NCBI RefSeq assembly: GCF_000275845.1
Contig: NW_006766886.1
Span: 1,223,799 to 1,276,135, forward strand
Direction: 5' to 3'
Length of the DNA stretch: 52,337 nt
From: Dichomitus squalens LYAD-421 SS1
Taxonomy: Eukaryota; Basidiomycota; Agaricomycetes; Polyporales; Polyporaceae
The translations under genes and the position numbers were made by a program. The notes beneath the pieces were generated by a model that was not told the origin of the DNA, ran no database searches, and worked only from the letters and a program-made list of their open reading frames with translations. Below, in pieces: positions 47,344 to 52,337 of this stretch; the first letter of the stretch is position 1; each line of letters opens with the position of its first letter.

Positions 47344-49478
47344 ATGGCTGAAGTATCCACGAATCCCGTCCCTGGCTACTCGGATACACAATCAACTGCG
47401 CCTGAGGATGATCCAGACCTTCCCAATTATTCCGCGCGATCGCGAGCGCAGTTCACAGAGCAGACATTTCAACTCGAGGATATGAAATCTCGTGGATGGC
47501 TTTGGCTGAAAGTGAACAGTCGGTCGAAGGCCAACCAGTTGCCACTATTCTATGACCGTGATACTCTCTCCGGGACAGTCGAGATAGACTTCGATAAGGT
47601 TGATGGGGCGAAGACCGTAACTGTCTCTGTGAGTCCATTGTGGATTGACGATTTTCTCGTCTTTCTCGACATTCGGACACTGATTAGACGCCTCCACGGC
47701 GCGACAGGTCTTCGCCGGAGTTACAGCCGTAGGTCAGGAGGAAGTCAGGTTTTTAGAGATTACCCACCAGCTATGGAGTGCGAAGGGCTCGCCAAAGCTG
47801 CCGGGAAAACACTCCTACCCCTATGCAATCACACTCCCCAGCGATGCATCTGTAGTCGAACGGGGTAAGAAGCCCGCGCGGACATTCCCTCTCCCACCGA
47901 GCTTTTCAGAGCGTGCAAGTCCGGCTTACATTGACTACAAGCTAGTCGTTACGGTAAAGAAGGGCTCGTTCCGGGTTAACCAGGTGTATGTACATTACTA
48001 AGATTGTACGAATGATTACTCAAGTCATGCAATCGTATTCAGCTTAGCAACGACCTTCGTGTACATGCCGCTCATCCGAGCCGATCCTCCTTCCCCGCTG
48101 CGGGAACTCTCCTACAGAGAAGGCGTCCCGCTGATAGGACCTCAAGGTGATCCCGGAGGGTGGAAAGTTTTTCCCCCTGTAAAGGTTGCAGGAACCCTTT
48201 TTGACACTCGCACAGTCGAGCTAGAATGCACGGCATGTCTTTTCGAGACACCTCGCTTAACTGGTAGCAGCTGAGCACGTTCTTTCTTTAGCTGGCGTTT
48301 GCTACTCCCGTAAGTTTCAACGTCTAGAGCTTCCCCGAAGTCCCCAGTGACGCCTAAAGAAGCTGATTCTCCACTTTCATACCTATTCACCCACTACCGA
48401 ACGTGTCCCGCAGCTGTCTTACGCCCTCGGCAGCCCTATTCCTATCACACTCACTCTCAAGGGCAGCGATGAACAAGGCCTTGATCTTCTTTCGACGCCC
48501 TCTGCCGTTCGGCTTCGCCTTATCCGCGTGCGCCTGGTCGGCTCTCATGCGATCCTGGACGACGATAGCACTGGGCGGAGCAACAACATGTTCCGGGACT
48601 CCGTGGGTAGTGCATTCTTTTGGCTATCGGACGAGGGCGCCCCCGAAGCCGGGGTACGCGTACTTCAGGGTGAGCTCGAGGTCAAGAACTCTCTCAAGCT
48701 ACCATTTGTCTTCCCGCGGTTCTCCGTTAGGGTGAGTCCGCTGATGGTGGTTTCGTGATACCGCCTGCGCTCTACTTCACACTGCCGCAGACGAGATCCT
48801 GCTATGTTCTGCTTCGCTTTGGTGGTGTACAGCGTTGCTGACTCGGCTGTGTCCATGTTATTGCTTCACACCCTCGCCCGGCCGTATATCCGCACCGGAC
48901 TTCGTAATCCCGGGTCCCGCTCTGCCCTGCCTCGCGCTGACCCTCGAAACCATACTCATTGCGGGACACCTCCGCCGCAATCCTACATCTCGCCTCATAC
49001 GGCAAATTGACATGTGACATTGGTTGCGGACGCCCCCGCCCGACACGGCCTGTCACTGCGCTCACCGGCCACCTATGATGTGAACCCCTTGCAGTACGCT
49101 CTCGTCCTGTTACAGTTCCAGGCGCCCGGCTTCGCCCCAGCCTCCTCTGACGTCGAGCCGCTGATCAGCGAGCGCGTCACGATCACGGGCCTGAACGCGC
49201 CCGGCGTCGTCCCGCGGTCCTACGCACCCCCGGGATACGTACATGCGGAGGAGGGCGACTACAACACGGCCATGGGGTATTTGGAGAACGGGAACCAGAG
49301 GTGCGTTTCGCATTTCGCGTCTGGGCACGGATCTACTCGGAGCGCCACCACTGCGGCCTCGAGTTACACTCCGACGTGGAGCGCCTCTCCGTCGACCGTC
49401 AGGGTTCGGGCAGGGACGAAGCGGGCGTTGACAATGGTTCGTCTGACGATGACTGACGGAGACGTCGGTGATGTCTAG
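47344..49478 (+). CDS. Arrestin-like domain protein (3' end uncertain)
   Basis: Arrestin-domain proteins are beta-sandwich adaptors, in fungi often linking ubiquitin ligases to plasma-membrane transporters. Six exons: 47344-47628, 47708-47985, 48043-48232, 48292-48309, 48414-48731 and 49095-49478 (490 aa if read to the TAG at 49476). Arrestin-type strands are LSGTVEIDFDKVDGAKTVTV, ITHQLWSAKGSPKLPGKHSY, YAITLPSD and SPAYIDYKLVVTVKKGSF, then a second sheet with LSYALGSPIPITLTLKG and APGFAPASSDVEPLISER. The intron 48233-48291 begins GC instead of GT, and exon 4 is only 18 nt. After the GYLENGNQR stretch (49300) the protein-like frame appears to change: another frame gives WARIYSERHHCGLELHSDVE with good codon bias, ending at 49456. 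This suggests a frameshift or an unresolved intron. No PPxY motif is seen. Confidence 0.82.
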
Positions 49479-50296
49479 ATTTTACCACCATCATGGCTTC
49501 TGAAGCGCAGCCGGACAGAAGGAGGTCGCAGCATTCACAGCGCCACGCCAAAGGTGCTACGTCATGTACAACAGCTGTGTATGGCCTTGGCATACAGTGC
49601 AATCTCCTCGTTACGCAGTAGTACGGCGTTTGTAACAGTCTTTCGAAATTTTCTGAAAGCTTCCGCAAGGAGGGACCGCAGTGATGATGCAAGGACTGTG
49701 CTTAGCCTGTCATGAGAAGAAATCCTCTGCAACCGTACACGAACGCCTCATGAGCCGAAAGACCGGTGACTGCCAAGATGGGCTCATCAAGTTGATGCTC
49801 TCAGGACATGCAAACTCGTTAGAGAGTCAGACTACGCAATTGCGATTATTATTGGTATTAGCACTATAGAAGGAATACGATAAGTATACGAGTAGAAACA
49901 ATCGGGGCCAGTTGATGACGCAACGGGGGACAGTCTAGAAGTCTACAGCTACAGGAGGCACGTCGGCGTTATTTCGCCTAGGAGCAATTAACCAAGTCCG
50001 TATGGAGCATTATTAGTAGCAATTATCAAGAATTAGCGATGTGAAAGCAGAGTCAAAGATGTAACAGCGAATGCGAAGACGAGTGTCGAGATACAGAGAA
50101 CACAAATGCAGTACGCCCACGAAGGGTCAGACGGAGGTCGGGGACCAAGGCTGGACTGCCGTCCTTGTCCGCAGAGACGTACACGCGGCCTGAGACATGC
50201 GCCAGGGGAGGTGGCGGCGGTTACGGGGTTCACGCTGAACCGGTCGGCAGCCGACACGCAGCGCAAGACTACGCGCGGCGACAGAGCGATCAAACT
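49479..50296. other. Intergenic region
   Basis: Short frames only. A minus-strand frame around 50033-50293 contains a hydrophobic segment but cannot be linked to a start. Nothing supported. Confidence 0.5.
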
Positions 50297-50742
50297 CTAA
50301 GGCTTCTGCCCGGACCTACACCATTCGAGTGAGATGAAAGATGAGATGGGGTCAACAGGATACATCTCAACCAGGACTTACACAGGTACGTAGGCACACG
50401 CAAGCCCGCGACGGTTGCAGTTTGCGCATATCGGTCGGCCGTCGCACTTGAGCTTGCGACCTGTTGCGACAGTCAAGGATCAGTGTTAGTAGCTGACGGA
50501 CGTGCAGCATGACATTGATGCGACAGTACAGCGCAATGTCCGGAGTGCAGTTTGCAAGAGGACTCACCACGGCAAAATGTACATGCCATCGGCGTGCGAC
50601 GGGGAGTTCGAGGGACGTAGGATTCGCCGTCAGAGTCATCATTACGGTGACCGTTAGACTGCTGATACTGTGTGGCGCCGAAGTTAACGTTCAAACGTCA
50701 GGACGGATCAAAGCTCAGCGATGTGCTTACCCTAGGATCCAT
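50297..50742 (-). CDS. 69-aa Zn2Cys6 binuclear-cluster protein
   Basis: Four exons (plus coordinates): 50731-50742, 50568-50667, 50382-50460 and 50297-50315; the joins are in frame with GT/AG borders and the frame closes at TAG. The protein is a Gln/Asn/Asp/Ser leader, a TPRRTPMA lead-in, then the cluster CTFCRGRKLKCDGRPICANC followed by NRRGLAC. The six zinc ligands are Cys33, 36, 43, 49, 52 and 59, with spacing C-x2-C-x6-C-x5-C-x2-C-x6-C as in Gal4-type regulators. Only ten residues follow the last Cys. There is no linker, dimerisation coil or activation domain, so it could bind DNA only as a small DNA-binding protein or competitor, or need a partner. A missed 3' exon is the main alternative. 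Confidence 0.82.
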
Positions 50743-51029
50743 TTGGGCAGAAGCTGGTAGAGGACAGGCTGCTAGAACCGCTCGGGCTCGTGCTAATAGG
50801 GATTACGCCAAAGGCTATAGTAAGGCCTCAAGCCGCGTGAAAGAGTAGATGAAAAGCGAGCTGCAGGGCTGCAGTGGGCTGGCGGAAGACGCTACCGATG
50901 TTGAATCATCCACCCCTAGTCGTGTCAGCTATATATCCCCTGCACAGATGCATATCATCAACGCAATATTGTCGCGCGGCTAATGCAAATCGGGGAAAGA
51001 GCTGGCTCAGGGTCGAGTACACTACAGAA
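50743..51029. other. Short intergenic region
   Basis: Promoter of the small zinc-cluster gene. No gene recognised. Confidence 0.4.
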
Positions 51030-51685
51030 CTAGACTTTGGCTGCGACGCCGTGACGGTAACGGTGACGAGGGCAAGGAGGCCCGGAACGTGTTTCGCGTT
51101 TCAGCGCCATGGATCTATCCGACGAGGGTCCTCCCAATCTCGACGAGGGCGGCCCGTGGGTTCTGTCACGGACTGACATACCTTAGACTGCGGCACATCA
51201 TCCTAACGACACTCAGGCCCATGCTCCCGCGAGCGCGACTATCCCACCCGGACTTGCACAGGGCCTCTGCCATGCGCAGTTTATAGCGGACATACGCATG
51301 CTAGAAACGAACGCGTGGGTAGCCCAAACGCGATTACCTCATAGCCTCCCTGCTCGAAAATAAGCTCTTGGATTCTTGATGCGATTCGCATCACCGCATC
51401 CCAGTGCGCCCCACGTCCCTGGCCTGATGTTCACAGACCACACCGCAGTATGACATGGAGTCCGCGGAGACAGCACAGTCAGATATTCGGAAACTGCTGG
51501 CCGGCCATTTGAGTGCTGTGCGCTAACGAGAGCAGCATGTTGCGCCCACCGTACATCGCAAGATATTGCATCCCGTTCTGGGCCATGTCCACGGACTCGG
51601 AAGTCGTCTGAAATGAGCGACAGATTGCCATGGTTCGGGGACCAGACTGTAACACCAGACAAGTCCAATCAGCGTAACGCTGCAA
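51030..51685 (-). pseudogene. Possible broken or incompletely resolved gene, function unknown
   Basis: Minus-strand pieces look coding. An entry after the acceptor TTGCAG reads RYADWTCLVLQSGPRTMAIC to MAGQQFPNI and then meets TGA (about 51479-51684). Further on, MRIASRIQELIFEQGGYE (from about 51410 to 51338) is linked by a 37-nt GT...AG gap to HAYVRYKLRMAEALCKSGW (51182-51300). A final exon, 51030-51114, then ends in TAG. Between the first and second pieces the protein-like frame shifts by +1 (SADSMSYCGVVCEHQA) and back, and no intron explains it. So the gene may carry two compensating frame shifts, or I have misjudged the exons. The start was not found. No family recognised. Confidence 0.35.
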
Positions 51686-51740
51686 CAGGGTGCACGTCGC
51701 TTCACCAGGTCCGCCGTCGTCTACGCCGATCGTCGCTACT

Positions 51741-52337
51741 GTAGGTCACTCCGGCTTATATGTACTTAGGGGAACGGGTAGAGTATAGACGAAATGAGGA
51801 TCGTGTTGGGATCATGTTAGAGCGTCGCGGACTTCAAGGCTGCCTCGAAGCTTTTGTTAAGCGCACCACGGGCGGTCGGGTGCATGTTTACGAGCCGGAA
51901 GCCAAGCCGCTCAGGCCGAGGAGCGGGTCCGCGCATGCTGGAGTGGACTATGCGAATTGCAAAATATCGAGACTGTTGAGTCCGGCGAGTCTGCCGGAGT
52001 CTGGCGGACTCCGGGGATCACATGACGTTCTCGGGAAGCACCCTTGGCGCCCAGACACCTAGACCTGTGCCATCACTCCATCTCGGTAATTTACGTCTCG
52101 CCCCCCGCCTATTGGCTGTCCATACATATTATATCATATCGCATAGCGTAGAAGTCTATTCTTATGATATCTTCGATTTCCATGCATGGTTACCTGAAGG
52201 TCGCTCCCGCAAGTCTGGGGTATTGAGGTTTTCGCGACGCAGCTGATTCATTGACACCACCTTGCATGAGGACAAATCGTAGTGAGAAGACGATGTTTGT
52301 AGAGGCCCTCATCGGAGAGCTATAGAGCGCTATCACC
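51741..52337. other. Right-end region without a supported gene
   Basis: Short frames only; includes an AT-rich stretch near 52120-52170. Nothing identifiable. Confidence 0.4.

Noticed and set aside
50033..50293. Minus-strand frame with a hydrophobic C-terminal segment as a continuation of the zinc-cluster gene
   Set aside because: It cannot be joined in frame to the zinc-cluster exons by a GT/AG intron that avoids the TAG at 50297.

Overview
The window looks like nuclear DNA of a filamentous basidiomycete, probably a wood-decay polypore-type agaricomycete. The reasons are: genes split by many short introns (mostly 50-65 nt, GT...AG), two GH10 xylanases with N-terminal fungal CBM1 cellulose-binding modules, and typical fungal housekeeping genes (PMC1, ATG15, HCR1/eIF3j, COQ9, PWP1, PEX11). 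I derived the gene models by hand from splice signals and reading-frame continuity. Where I give a protein length, the exon lengths add up to a whole number of codons.

Left part (1-17 kb): a low-complexity Pro/Ala-rich then Glu/His-rich protein, a doubtful small membrane-protein gene, a PEX11-family peroxisome gene with two unusually long introns, about 5 kb in which I recognise no gene, then a large PMC1-type vacuolar Ca2+-ATPase.

Central part (17.8-25.5 kb): a secreted-xylanase cluster. An intact GH10-CBM1 gene on + faces a short-chain dehydrogenase (SDR) on -. Two opposed, decayed GH10 fragments follow, then a second SDR and a second intact GH10-CBM1, both on -. The simplest reading is a tandem duplication of a [GH10 >, < SDR, < GH10] module whose two inner GH10 copies have decayed. 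The second GH10 gene has two extra introns, one of which leaves a predicted 2-nt microexon.

Right part (26-52 kb): dense conserved genes. PWP1 (ribosome biogenesis) and COQ9 (ubiquinone synthesis) are divergent from a 168-bp shared promoter. After them come an aldo-keto reductase, a conserved membrane/coiled-coil protein of unknown function, eIF3j, ATG15 lipase, an F-box protein, a peroxisomal-type ANT1 carrier, a glutathione S-transferase, an unknown 408-aa protein, an arrestin-like protein with a predicted GC-AG intron, a 69-aa protein that is almost only a Zn2Cys6 finger, and remains of a possibly broken gene. The genes do not form one pathway. The only functional cluster is GH10/SDR. I saw no tRNA, rRNA, CRISPR or intact transposon.
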